A stretch of 64,000 nucleotides of DNA from Nymphaea colorata (Eukaryota > Streptophyta > Magnoliopsida > Nymphaeales > Nymphaeaceae), in the NCBI RefSeq assembly GCF_008831285.2, contig NC_045144.1, positions 13,443,858 to 13,507,857 of the forward strand. The letters run 5' to 3'. This document shows, in pieces, positions 21,019 to 32,575 of this stretch; within the stretch, counting starts at the first letter, position 1, and every line of letters begins with the position of its first letter. The notes beneath the pieces are model-generated. The model was not told the DNA's origin. It did not search any database and saw only the letters and a program-made list of their open reading frames with translations. The position numbers and the translations under genes are program-made.

Positions 21019-21118
21019 ATGGGCGATCTGGGCATTGAGGCGCGGAAGCCACTCCTAGGTTTGTCTACGTCGCTTGAGGGCAAAAGGAGGAGCAAGAAGA
21101 AAGTGCTCGAGAATGAAG
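21019..21118 (+). CDS. Possible first coding exon of an unidentified gene
   Basis: An ATG opens a lysine-rich frame (MGDLGIEARKPLLGLSTSLE then GKRRSKKKVLENE) that reaches a good splice donor, GAAG|GTAGAGG, at 21118/21119. The upstream region has the composition of a plant promoter or leader. I do not recognise the protein and find no second exon; the following intron-like DNA contains a LINE. It could be a genuine gene start cut off from its body, or chance. It does not match the DUF810 sequence further downstream. Confidence 0.3.
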
Positions 21119-21182
21119 GTAGAGGTGCCGTTAAATTTGCTCGATTACATATTCCGTGCGGTTCATTTTTTAAATTTTTTAA

Positions 21183-21599
21183 CGAATTTTGGCCGCAACC
21201 AATTTTTGACCTTTGATGTAATCGGAGTTTAAATGTCAGGCATGGCCAATTTATAGGTCGTAGTATCAGGTTAACTGAAATTCGAGGTAGGGTTAGCTTT
21301 TTGCAGGATCATATTTCCGTTTTGTATGATTTTCTATATTGAGGAGCTTCTTATTTAATTTTTCGATTATTTAAATTTCAGTCTGGTATTTGTGCTTCAA
21401 ATCTGCAGCCTTTTAAGTGAAACTATGTCAATTAGGAACTTGATCTCCCCCATCTAATTTCTTAGAATTGACAGTCTAGATGATTCCCATTAAATATGGT
21501 ATATGTGCACATGGTAGCTACCTTTTTCAATGTGTGCGTATGTGTGCCAAATGATTCCCATTAATTTTGATATGTGAGCATATGTAATTACAAGTTTCG

Positions 21600-21651
<52 letters not shown>

Positions 21652-22118
21652 CTAATAGTTTATGTTGGTTGTTATTTTTTATTTTGCGTTGTTTAAAAGT
21701 CTACCAAAAATGCATTTGCAACATCTAGTTATTTGGCCGTAACTTTTAGTGAGGGTACACCTTTTGCAATAGTTTTGAGTGATAAAAAATTAAAAAAAAA
21801 CCATCCGGCGGAGGAAAGAAATGATGGTGACAATGATAGACCCGTGGTTTGAGAAATGGAATCACCCTGAGGGGTTGGGGAAAGCTCACAAGGCCTTGCC
21901 TGATACCGACGATCATTCAAGGGAGCGGGAAGGTCTCAAAAGGATGAAGGAGGCTGGTGTGCAGGGCATGGCAGGGAATCAGTGATATAGTTCTTGGGCG
22001 GTGATCATCAAAAGTGCAGCAGGCAAAGAGGCGGATTGGGAAGATGCGTTGGATATCCCCGATCTTGGCATTCAGAATGTTAATGGACATTGGGCCTTGG
22101 TGATTTCTGATGAGATTC
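21183..22118 (+). repeat. Segmental duplication, copy 2
   Basis: This is the partner of 17344-18278. It carries a longer, purer TA tract (21602-21648). Here the segment continues without a gap into LINE ORF1. Confidence 0.88.
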
Positions 22119-25108
22119 ATGAAAGAATGGTGCTGCCTTTCTGAGGCCTGCGATTGGGACCCTAGTTGGGGAAATCCTAGGGTCAAATGCATATATTGGA
22201 AGCTTTGAACATTTGGAATCAACTCCCTTTACAATGTTGCAGAAGGGACTGTTTCTCATTCAAGCATCGTCTAAGGGGGCGTTGGTGGAAATCTTGTTGC
22301 CTATAAAATGGAAAGTTCATGATAGGTATTTGGTAATTAGCAAATGGGAATCGGGGAAGCCAATGAAGATGAAGGTAGCCTCTAGTGTACCAATATGGGA
22401 TTGTTTGCCAGATATGCATATTTTGGCAGGTATTGAAAAGCTGATTGGCGGCCACTGGGTGGCTGAAGACAATTTAACTAAATAATTTGCAAGGAATCGA
22501 TTTGCTCGAATACGAACCTTTGTTCCTTTCAATTTTTCTCTTGTCAATTCTATGTGCATAGTAGATGGTGATTGTGTTCTTGAGCAATTGGAGGAATACG
22601 AGGCAAGAATTAGGTTCTGTATTAGATGTGGGATTTCTTCACATGGTGAAGGGGCTTGTCCTCAGGTACAGGCAGCTTCCCCCTCTCATTGCTTCCTTTA
22701 ATCCTCGAAAGTACTTGCTCCAGTAGTTCATCCACTAATTGACAAGTGGACCCAAGTCAAGGTGGTGAGACGTAAATCGAAATCTGGTTGGTCTCAGATT
22801 AAAGGAAGCAATCAGAGGGGGAATATGTTGTCAGTGCTTGGTAATAAAATTCAAGACGCGCCACAAACTGATCTTGATAGGGAACAACCAGATCGCTGGA
22901 GAGAAAAGGAGGAAGTAAAGTAAAAGGGGTGTGGAGATGGGTGGAATATCATCTATGGCATAAGACTTTGACGGAAAATCAGATGTGGGTTTGAATCCTA
23001 ATGGTGGGGAATTGGAGATGGAGATTTTCTATGGTGAGGAGCAGACTGGGTCAGATAAGAACATAGAGGATCGAACACTAAGTTCAAACATGGTTGTACA
23101 TGTTGTGCAAGATAAGAGTTCCAAAAGTAAGAATTCTAAAGCCAGCAGGAAGAAACCTCTTGCTAACAAGGAGTTGAGTATGTTGAAGAAGAAAGGAAAT
23201 ACTAAGAATCATAATTATGTTCTGAAAGAAAATTAAGAGGTGAATGTTTGGCCTGGGGGACAAAATATGAAATTCAACCTAGCAGGAGGGGAGGAGAATA
23301 TGTAGGGGTATCTAACCACTAGGGGACAAACTTTTAATCTCTAATCAAGGATGAAAGTGGTATTATGGAACGCCAGGGGATTGTCCAGTAAGGCTGCACA
23401 AACAGACTGACTGAATCTGGTTAGTCATGAGAATCTTAATATTATTTTCTTCTTTGATTTGATGCTAACTGAAGAGTGTCCGTTAAGCTTTTTTAGGCGA
23501 TTTCAAAATTTTGATATGGAATCTCATACTGAAGTAGAAGGTAAATGGGCTAGGATTAGTTGTGCCTAGAAGAAAAATGAGTTTAAATTTCTGAGTTGTC
23601 GGTTTAATTTGCATTGAAACGATTGTATCTTCATGGAAAAGACAAGAGGGAAGAGGATTGATGTCATTGGGGTCTATTTGCATACTGATTTTAGGGTCAG
23701 ACATGGCCAGTGAATTATGTTGGCGGCTATGTTGACGGGCAGGCATAGTCCAATGCTGATCTTGGGGGATTTTAATTCAGTCAGAAAATCTTCTAAGAAG
23801 TTGGTAGGGCCTCGGCATTTTTGGCTTGCACGGCCTTCAATTCTTTCATCCAATTTGTTGGTCTAGAATAATTAATGGATGGGAAAGATTCTTTGCTTGG
23901 TTGAATCATCGTAAGTCCGCAGAGTAGTTATGAGTAAAATCAACTGATGCTTCTACAATAAAACTTGAGCTGAGATGTTTGATGAATCACTGAAGTTAAG
24001 GTGAGATTTTAGAGCCTCTTTTGATCATGCAGCGTTGGTGGATTTTTCTGTTTCACAGATTCAACGTGAGTTTGGCAAGAAGGTGTTCAAATATTCCTTT
24101 CACTGGGACAAACACCTAAGTTGCCAAAATATTATATCTAGATTATGGCAGGTTGAAGACAAGGGCTGCCCTATGATGCAGCCATGTGCGAAGCTGGACA
24201 AAATAAGAAAGGGTCTATGCCACTGGAGAAGGAATGCTTTAGAAAAAGTAGATCTAAAAGTTGATCGTTTGCAGAAAGCGCTGGATGATATTCATTTTTG
24301 TGATGATAGGGGTTCAAACCATTGGTTTGAGAAGGAAGAAAAAATCAGATCTGAGCTGAATAAGACCCTGGAAGAAAAAGAGATCTATTGGAAGCAGAGG
24401 TCCGACGTGTAGTGGTTAAGGACAACTGGACAAGAGATGGAAATAATAGATTTTTCCTTTCTATGGTGAAAAGGATGGTTCAGAAGAGAAGGCTTGCTGA
24501 AACTTCAATTGATGAGGGCTCATTTAATGACCCCATGCAAATTCAAATCAGTTGAAAAAATCATTTAAAAAAAAAATTCTCTACAGATGACTCAAAAGGA
24601 TCCCTGCCTGAAGATCTATGGCCTGGCATGTTAGTTTCTGATCAGGACAATGAGTATCTGCTTAAACCAGTGACAGAAGAGGAGATCAGACAGGCTGTAA
24701 TAGGCTAGAAGGTGGATAACTTTTTGGGGCCTGAAGGCTTTCCCCATGGATTTTTTCAAAAACAATGGTAAATAGTAGAAGATTTGGTGAGCAGAACTAT
24801 CATAGAGGGGCGAGTTTGGAAACTGCTTATTTGAATTGGATATTTCCACTAATAGTTTAGGATAATTCTTGTATATTCTTGAAATCTAATAGTGTAGCAT
24901 GGTAGTCATCGCTGCAGAAATTTGCAACGGGCCATAATCTGCCTGCTCACATCAGGGTTGTCTATAGAAGTGGTATCCTTGCTCTCTGAACAAGAGCGGT
25001 GGTGAACTGAGTGTCTGTGCTGCTCGTTTGTTATTTTTTTTAGTCATTCATTCTTTCAACTTTAATGGAATAGGGGTGATCCTCCAACCCGTTTTTCCTT
25101 AAAAAAAA
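21803..25108 (+). pseudogene. LINE with ORF1, endonuclease and 3' end; most of RT deleted
   Basis: ORF1 (22090-22680) shows a DUF4283-like nucleic-acid-binding domain (WALVISDEIHERMVLP, DCLPDMHILAGIEKLIGGHW) and a zinc knuckle CIRCGISSHGEGAC (about 22615-22665). ORF2 starts at ATG 23351 with the endonuclease (VLWNARGLSS; LILGDFNSV near 23760), then a linker (EEKIRSELNKTLEEKEIYWK, up to 24411) and the start of RT (EYLLKPVTEEEIRQAV). At about 24805 it jumps to the RNase H tail (LPAHIRVVYRSG) and a 3' end with ATCCTCCAACCCGTTTTTCC and an A-rich run at about 25100. Stops and frameshifts are common. The 5' limit is approximate. Confidence 0.78.
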
Positions 25109-25862
25109 TAAATCTTTGGCTATAAATGTGGCCAGCTGATTTCAGTTATATACACACACACAGATGCATGCACACACATTCTCTCTATAGACTTAAAACG
25201 ATATTTTTTAGGATTCACTAGAAAAATGAAAAGAGAAAGAGAAAAGTAGGTGAGCAGAAAAAAGATTGATAAAAACTCAACCGAAAAGTGGGAATGGTTA
25301 TGTTTTCTGATCGCAATAATCCACCATAGAAATTATTAAAAAAAGAAGAAAGTTAAACCATAGGGAACAAGAGTAACACATTAATACAAGACATACGTGA
25401 TTTGACAATATGCTTACACCCATGGGCAAAGGAGGAGTACGATTCTACTATTAATCAAGTCAAATAGAGGCTACAACGAGGCAATACAGTAAAATCCCTC
25501 AAGACCCAAATGGGCAATGCCCTGGAGGGAATAGCAAGAAAGAGGGAACTGAAGAGAATGAGATAATACATTTCTCTCTCTCAAAAGGGAAAAATATAAG
25601 CAAATACCTCAAGAAATAGCCTCTAAATCAAAGATGGAGCCTTTGTCGTAAATGGCGAGCCAAAATGCTTCTTTCTGCTTTTCTTTCTCACTTTTTTCCC
25701 AAAAAATAAACCACCAGACCCTAATTTGTAAAAGGAAGAGTGCCTTTATGGTTCCCTTTTTTTTCATAACTCACATCACTAGACTTATTTCCTTAAAGAC
25801 TCAAATGTGGAAAATATTTCTCTTATGTGGGGTTCAAGGTACACCTAACAAATCTCTTCGAA
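25109..25862. other. Unassigned; possibly LTR of the next copia fragment
   Basis: A CA repeat occurs near 25152-25162. The remainder lies 3' of a minus-strand copia RNase H and could include its LTR, but no termini or second copy could be found. Confidence 0.3.
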
Positions 25863-26420
25863 TAAAATCGTACCTGACATCAATATGTTTTGTCATCTCA
25901 TGATACATCTAATCTTTAGTCAAGTGAATGACACTTTGACTATCGTAATAAATAATCAAATTTTCTTGATTTGTACAAAGTTAAGATAACATGCCCCTCA
26001 ACCAAATACATTTTTTAATTGCCTCAATGATTGCTATATATTTGGCCTTTGTGTAGATAATACAATAGTAGACTATAAAGTAGTTTCCCAACTGATGGCA
26101 CAACTTTCAAGAGAGAAAATCAAGCCAATAAGTGATCTCCTCCTATCAAGGCTACTTGCATAATCTGAAATCAACATATCCAACCAAGCTATCACTGTTC
26201 ATACCAAAGTCTCTAATGTATCCTTCAAGAATCTAAGAATCTACTCCACTGCTTGCCTATGGCCTTTTCAGGAGATGATCTATCTACTAACAACATTAAT
26301 TGCATGCGAAATGTCAAGTCTAGTACAAACCATCACATACATAATGCTGAGTCAGGCAGGCCATAACAACACTAGTTGTATCCTTCTTCAAGCTGTAGCT
26401 GTAAGATCTTCTTTTCCAGG
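25863..26420 (-). pseudogene. Tork/Tnt1-like copia RT end and RNase H
   Basis: On the minus strand: MVCTRLDISHAINVVS (about 26300-26345), GHRQAVEWILRFLKDTLE, DYASSLDRRRSLTGLIFSLE with CAISWETTL (about 26070-26160), then YYDSQSV and the MxKHIDVRY-like end (25870-25960). These are the RT-to-RNase H region and the DSQ/KHID boxes of copia. The first 130 bp on the plus strand nearly match 6424-6560. Stops interrupt it. It lies immediately beside the DUF810 pseudogene. Confidence 0.8.
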
Positions 26421-26457
26421 CTCCGAGTCAACTTTTGCTTTTTCTGTTTTTCTTTGG

Positions 26458-27786
26458 TAGTTAAATATACTGGAAGAAGGACTTGTATAAACCAAGTGAT
26501 TTGACAGTCCTTTTGGCAAAGGTTGAAGAATCTGAGGTATAACCTTCTACATAGTTGACTATTTGCCTTTTCTTTAACTTATACATGAGATGTTTACTCC
26601 TTTTCCCAAATTCAATTGGTCAATGCGTTTGCAGTCGTTTTTGCTTTATCTTATTCTGTTTTATTTTCTCTATTATAGGTTCTTCCATCTTTTGCAGGTG
26701 AAATACAAAGGAGTGAATGCCTCAGATCTCTGAGGGATATTTCCCTTGCACTTGCTGAGATGCCTGCACGTGGTGATCTAACAGGTGATGTCTGTCACTC
26801 GGCAGATGGTTACCATCTCAATGTTAAAGTATATGAGAAGCTGCTATTTAGTGTTTTTGACATACTGGACAAGGGCAAACTTGCTGAGGTTTGCTTCATA
26901 CTGAAATCGTTGGCAATGGTTAGATGGCTGAACAACACTAACTGCAAATATTTCATTTCTCATCTCGTTTTCACAGGAAGTAGGAGATTCGTGAACTCTT
27001 GAAATCAATCTGGCAAATTCTAGGAATCACAAGGACTATCCATGGTATATGCTATGCTTGGGTCTTATTTCAGCAGGTATCTCTTTGTAACATATCTTTT
27101 GCTTCTGTTGAAATGACTTTTTTTGCATCTACTTGTTTCAGTTATGGGAGTGTGCTGCAGTATCCAAGTTGTTGCATTGTGATATGTTTTGAAAATGAAA
27201 CATCTAGAAAGAAGGTTTCTTTCTTTGACTTTCTCTTTTTCTCAACCAAAGCTTTGTAGAAAATGGAAGAAATATACTCCGTTTTAATTCATATTTTTAT
27301 GAGGCCCTATTTTTAGTGACATTGAATTTGTTATCATGAATACTGGGAGGCCATATTATTATCTTTGAGAAGTTTGAATTATGAAACTTTCAAGCATGAC
27401 ATTAATTGTTGAGAAGTGTTTTTCTTTTACCTTTATCAATCCTGTTGTTCTTTATGCAAACGTTTAGAAACAATTGACGTTCCTTTTGTTGTCACATTTT
27501 TTTTATTCTACTGTAACTAATGTAATGTTTTTCATATTGGCTTTTGTTATAACAGTTTATCATAACTGGTGAACAACGGCTTCTACAACATGCCACTGAA
27601 ATGCTAAGAAAGATTCCACTAAAATAACAGCGAAGTATGCAGGAAAAGTTATATTTGAAAGGCCTCTGTTTTCCAATCGAAGGAGAAATAGGGAATCAAG
27701 AATTAACATTTATGCATTCTGTCTTGTCACCTATAAAGCAGTGAGCTGATAAGCGTTTGGAGGATTATCATTGCCATTTTTTTGAG
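26458..27786 (+). pseudogene. DUF810/MUN (PATROL1-like) middle exons
   Basis: Four exon remnants with splice-like ends are visible: 26458-26536 (LNILEEGLV, KPSDLTVLLAKVEESE|gt), 26679-26888 (FAGEIQRSECLRSLRDISLA, ARGDLTGDVCHSADGYHLNV), 26977-27076 (LLKSIWQILGITRTIHG, CYAWVLFQQ|gt) and 27556-27786 (FIITGEQRLLQHATEMLRKI, then SVLSPIKQ-stop-ADKRLEDYH). They follow the order of plant PATROL1-type proteins, Munc13-like factors that deliver a proton pump to the guard-cell membrane. Lesions: stop in place of Gln before LNILEEG, Trp to Ser in VCHWADG, a 2-bp deletion at the start of exon 3, and Glu and Trp codons turned into stops in exon 4. The N-terminal exons are not upstream but downstream (28363-29516). 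Confidence 0.82.
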
Positions 27787-27878
27787 GTTAGTCTCTGCTT
27801 AGAATGACTCGGTGATTGTATTTCTGAATATGATGGTTGTTGATGAACATACATCGTCAAATACAGGAAGATATTGAG

Positions 27879-28259
27879 CATGATTATGATAAATCTTAGA
27901 GGATTTATAATAAAGCTGCTAAGAGATAGATTGTGCTTGTTCCTAGCCCTTTTGGGGAAGGAACAGAATTTGCTGGGGCAGGTGGGGATCTACCAAGCCA
28001 GGATTTTCAGCCCATGTGAGAGTGGGCTGAATTGTTATAATTGGTATCTGGTTCAACACTTGGACCTGCGGTCTTATACGCATAGACATGCTGCCTTAAG
28101 GGAGATGAAATTGAAAGTTCTACATCTAAGATTATGAAAAACCTTGAAGGATTGATATGAATGCTAGCTAAAAAATAGATTGACCATTCAGGGGAGAAAC
28201 TAAAACTATTAGGGGGGTGGGTTGGGTCCACTAAACCAGGAGCCCAAACCCATGTAGTA
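27879..28259 (+). repeat. Diverged direct repeat between DUF810 blocks
   Basis: Two roughly 135-bp blocks (27879-28018 and 28129-28259) start GATTATGA, share a GAGGATTTATAATAAAGCTG-like stretch and AGATTG, and end with variants of CCAGGA...CCCATGTAG. Similarity is moderate, so the duplication is old. No coding content is evident. Confidence 0.5.
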
Positions 28260-28362
28260 ATGGTTTATGTTGTTGGAATTTTAGATGATAGAAAACATGT
28301 ATTCTAATTGATTGGTGAATTTAGGTAATCACAGTTGGAGCTGATCCAGCGTTCGAATGGTT

Positions 28363-29516
28363 GTGAATTTTATCTTATTTGGGAACTTGATTAAGAGAGT
28401 TGTGATGTCCACTGGTGCTGTTTCTTTGGATGATGTTGGACTGGATCAAGTCAGCATTGATTATGTTCTCAACTATGCCAAGAAAGGTTAGGTGACAAAG
28501 GATTTATACCGATTCAACTTCTGCAGCCATAAGAGAAAGAAAAAACTTCTTGAAGGGTGTTTGTTCCTTTTTTTTTTGGAGCTTTTAGGAACTTGCTCTT
28601 GTTACAGGGGATGTGCTGCAATTATCAAAAGTAATCAGAGACCATTATGAAAAAGTCATCCTTCCAGCGACTTGTACACTAATTAGACCATATTCTAATT
28701 AATTGACTTGTAGTCTTTTGTAGCTTCTCAATCTGTTTGAAGCATTTAAATGAAGTATTTTGATGGATAAATGTACTAACAAGTGCCTATAAGTAGATAA
28801 GTAGACAAACATATCTCTGAACAAACAAGCAAACAAATAAGTAATGTTTGTGTTTGTGTTTATGTGTGCATGCATGTGTGTGTATATGTCTACTTCATTT
28901 TCCAATAAGCTGACAAAGCAATTTAGACAGGCTTAAGCGCTGACTGTGTTACATTGGTCTTGAAGTGATCCTGTCAATAAACATATCTAGTTCTGCGACC
29001 GTCTTTATTTTCTTTTCTTCTACAATATTTTTTTCAAATCAAACCTTTTTTTGTGGCGTTTATTACATTTTGATGGATATGAAACTTCCTTCCAGGGTAA
29101 GAAGCTTCTTCTCTCACAGTCTGTCAATAACTGAAATTTGCATAGTTTTTTACGTATTTTCTTGTTCTTTTTGTTTTCTATAGTTTGGGAAATGCTTTTT
29201 ATTCATTTTTCAATCTGGAAGCTTTTGGTTTGATTTGTGTGTTCTTTTGCATAATGCAGCCATTTATCATCTTTATGCTTGTAAATGAAGGGCGCTTCAG
29301 CAGAAGAACTGTTTTACTTACTAGGGCAGAACAGTTAAGATCACCTCCGTCACCGTCCGCACCTCTAGTTCCTATTCATATAGTGCCAGCACTATTGTGA
29401 CAAATCTTACAAAGTCACAGTCCTTCATTCACCACCAGTTCAGGAGTTAACAATAGATGATATTGAGGATATTGATAATGAATATGACAATGCTTGACTT
29501 AATCAACTCAAGGTTG
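28363..29516 (+). pseudogene. DUF810/PATROL1-like N-terminal exons, displaced downstream of the middle exons
   Basis: Exon A (28363-28488) reads FGNLIKRVVMSTGAVSLDDV then GLDQVSIDYVLNYAKKG, matching the conserved N-terminal GSLIKKV...GAV.LDDVDLDQVSVDYV region of PATROL1-type proteins. Exon B (about 29260-29516) reads LRSPPSPSAPLVPI and, in a shifted frame, LHSPPVQELTIDDIEDIDNE, matching the Pro/Ser-rich linker and QELTVDDIDD motif; a TGA follows EYDNA. Exon B's start is uncertain. Family order would place these before 26458, so the gene is scrambled or this is a second, partial tandem copy. Confidence 0.75.
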
Positions 29517-29544
29517 TAAGACGTCAACGAAATGATGCTCAACT

Positions 29545-29611
<67 letters not shown>

Positions 29612-29612
29612 T
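29545..29612. repeat. (TA)n microsatellite
   Basis: Long TA dinucleotide run just after the displaced DUF810 exon B, ending in ACACACATATATGG. Confidence 0.95.
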
Positions 29613-29955
29613 GGGGAGAGAGAGAAATAGTGAGAGAGAGTTGTTGAGTGGTCTATCCAGTCACATTTTGTTTACAATTTTTTAAAATTAATTATATAGA
29701 TGTGTTCTTCATGTCTAAAACTATAAAAACCAACACAAAAATTGTAGTTTTTGGATATACAAGATTAGTTTTATAAGCTAAAAACTTTAACTGTTGATTA
29801 TTATACTTCTATAAATCTTAGCCACACACTTACATTGTCATTTGTAGATGGATTTATAATGTTTTATTGACCAAGATCACATCCATAGTTGATTTTACAA
29901 GAAAAAGATTTAATCATAATTGTGACTAGGCTGTCCAGCTGGTTTCACTCATTCC

Positions 29956-29957
<2 letters not shown>

Positions 29958-29999
<42 letters not shown>
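29958..29999. repeat. (CA)n microsatellite
   Basis: About 21 perfect CA units. Confidence 0.95.
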
Positions 30000-30002
<3 letters not shown>

Positions 30003-30629
30003 TATGCAACTTTTTCCTACTGTGTGGTACATCAACCTGGAAATGAGTACCTTGCAGATTTTCTAGTAGTTATAGAACTCAATTTCATTTCCCAAGTTTT
30101 AACCTGAAGTTGGAACTGTTTTTCTTTGCTTATGGGCTTGAGGACTCCCAATCCATTTGGAAATCAACCTGTTATTACTACTAAAGATAATATGTGAGGA
30201 GCTATAATCAGACATTGCATCGAAGTTCATCAAAACTTGACTATTAGATGTTTTCTTTTGCATGGGCTGTTCAACCTATGTTGGGCAATTGTCAACTCAA
30301 AGTTACGGTGTTCCTTTGATTTGATGATCTTTTCTGTTGTTCTAGGGCTGGATAATTCGTGTGGGTTCTTACTATGGTATGGTGCTTTGTTTGAAAGCAT
30401 GGGCTTTTTACTAGTTTTATCAGAGCCATCTGCCTAAATTGAAATACTTATTTAGTAATAGGTTCCTCCGATCAAGTTTACATGGCTTTGTTTGTCAAAT
30501 CATGTTGCTCCGAAATCTCATTTCACTTTGGTACAATTTTAATCTAGGATCAATTCTCTATCAGTCAAGGAGGAACTTCTTGACAAGTATGTTTTGCTTG
30601 CAGCTTTTATTAGTCATTCATTTATGCAG

Positions 30630-30715
30630 GAATTCTTTATTTCAGGTGGTGATGGTTTGCTTGAGAGCTTGACAGTACGTGCACAGCTGGTCATTAAACT
30701 ACATGGCCTTGATGT
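30630..30715 (+). pseudogene. DUF810/PATROL1-like C-terminal exon
   Basis: After a GCAG acceptor-like site the frame reads EFFISGGDGLLESLTVRAQL then VIKLHGLD. This matches the conserved C-terminal EFFISGGDGLP...VRLVVKLHGYET of PATROL1-type proteins. It continues open to 30812 but loses similarity after LHGLD, where the rest of the C-terminus (the ELIDDLR segment) is missing. The large central part between the exon at 27786 and this one is absent from the window. Confidence 0.72.
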
Positions 30716-30812
30716 TAGTTTCTTTTGTCACAACATAGTAGTGCAGAGTTGCCGTCCATTGATTGACACTTCGAAGTTTACACCATTATCACAGATATCT
30801 TGTTTGTTCTGA

Positions 30813-31639
30813 AGAAAAGGTGATGTTGATTGTAAAAAAAATATGGAAAAAAGCATGATTTTTTCACCAAAACAAATTTAACGTGTTTTTTCCCATGTTT
30901 TTTGTTTTTCTTTTTTTTGACGTTAATATCATGGATTACACTTTAAACTTAAACTAAATTATTTATCATGATTAAAACATTATTTTTATCATAATATTCT
31001 AGTTGTTTTTTTATGTCTTGTAGAAGCTTTTTTCTTTTTAAAAAAATTATTTACTCGATATTTCCCAAAAAGAACAACATTGCCACAGAGAAAAACCTCT
31101 GCTGTTATAACCCCAAGAACAATACTTGTGACAATGGTTTACACCTTTTGATGTGATAAAGTGAATCAGCCGCAAAGAGTGGTATGTGCTAAGGTTTGGA
31201 AACAAGCTGGAAAGCCCAAGCTATAGGTGTTGTAGCTTGCCTGATTGTGTTAGCTGTTTAAATCTTGAGGTGAAAATGAGTTCCCACCGAAGGTGGGATA
31301 CAAAGTACAATTGAAAACTTACGTCTAGAAGTGTAGGTCTATTTGATGGAATTATTATTCTATCAGCGTGATGTAAAAAAACATACTTCATAATTTGTAT
31401 TACTCAACAAACTTGTTAATAAAGATGCATTCCCAGTGGGGAACCCGGTACCAAACATAGCATTCCTGCCCATCAATATATCTCCAAAACATAGACATAA
31501 AGCATACTTTCGTTTCTTTTGTTGGTTTTAGACTTATTGAAAATATCTGAAAGTGAGGTTGATTTTTGGATTACCCATCTTAACTGCGAATGGGCTATCA
31601 CACGTCACTTTACATCCTCCATCCAGTGGTGAATGGAAC
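30813..31639. other. Unassigned AT-rich DNA
   Basis: No coding similarity or repeats seen apart from short A/T runs. Confidence 0.45.
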
Positions 31640-32575
31640 CGCCGTATTGGGCCTGTAGCGGTGGTTACCATCGCCGGCATAGAACTATAGCGGGGACAGC
31701 TGCCCAGCGGTGTTTGACGTGGCCGGCGTAGACCTATGGCAGTGACAGCTGTCGGGTACCTCTAGCAGCGGTGACAGCTTTTGGGAACCTCCAGCGGTGG
31801 TAGGGATCGCTGGCATAGATCTATAGCGGTGAGAGTTCTTGGGGACCTCCAGCGTGCTAGCAATGGTGGCATAGAGCTATGGCAAGCGGTGGTTTCATTC
31901 GCTGGCATAGATCTATAGCGGTGAGACTTGTTGGGGATCTCCGTGAGACTTGTTGGGGATCTCCAGCGGTGCTTGTGATCGCTGGCATAGATCTATAGCG
32001 GTGATAACAGGTCGGTACCTATAGCTGTGGTTAGCATCGCCGGCATAGAGATATAGCGGTGACAGCAAACCTCCAGCAGCATTCACGTCGCCGGCATAGA
32101 CCTATGGCGGTGACAGCTGTTGGGGTACCTCTAGCAGTGGTTTTAATCGCCGGCATAGAGAGAGCTGTTGCGGACCTCCAGCGTTGCTTGCGATGGCATA
32201 GAGCTATGGCGGTGACAGTTGTTGGTACCTCTAGCAGTGCTTTGAATAGCCGGCATAGGTGACCTCCAGCGGTGCTCACGGTCGCTGGCATAGAGGTATG
32301 GTGGTGACGGGTACGTCGGTGGTTATCATCGCCGGCATAGAACTATGGAGGTGACAGCTGTTGGGTACCTGTAGCGGTGGTTTGCATCGCCCGCATAGAG
32401 CTATAGCGGTGACAGCTGTTTGGAATCTCCAGCGGTGGTTGTAATCGCTGGCATAGAGCTATGGCGGTGACAGCTGTTGGGTACCTCTAGCAGTGGTTTC
32501 AATCGCCAGGATAGATCGGCGGTGAGGGCTGTTGGGGACCTCCAGCGGTGCTTCCGATCGCTGGCAAAATGCATT
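31640..32575. repeat. GC-rich minisatellite, about 17 units near 57 bp, with inverted repeats
   Basis: Each unit includes a core like CGCCGGCATAGAGCTATGG, then CGGTGACAGCTGTTGG, then a linker. Two linker types occur: A, GACCTCCAGCGGTGCTTGCG leading to ATCGCTGG; and B, TACCTCTAGCAGTGGTTT leading to AATCGCCGG. Core spacing varies from about 35 to 87 bp; the last units are about 55-59 bp. Type A has arms CCAGCG/CGCTGG around an 11-base loop (for example 31963-31968 and 31980-31985). The core holds CATAG-AG-CTATG or the palindrome ATAGATCTAT. GC content is far above the surroundings. Units near a multiple of three leave repetitive open frames, chiefly on the minus strand. Confidence 0.9.

Noticed and set aside
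28856-28890. Possible CRISPR-like or regular spaced repeats and other low-complexity TG runs
   Set aside because: They are ordinary dinucleotide-rich stretches; the DNA is plant nuclear and no regular repeat-spacer pattern exists anywhere in the window.
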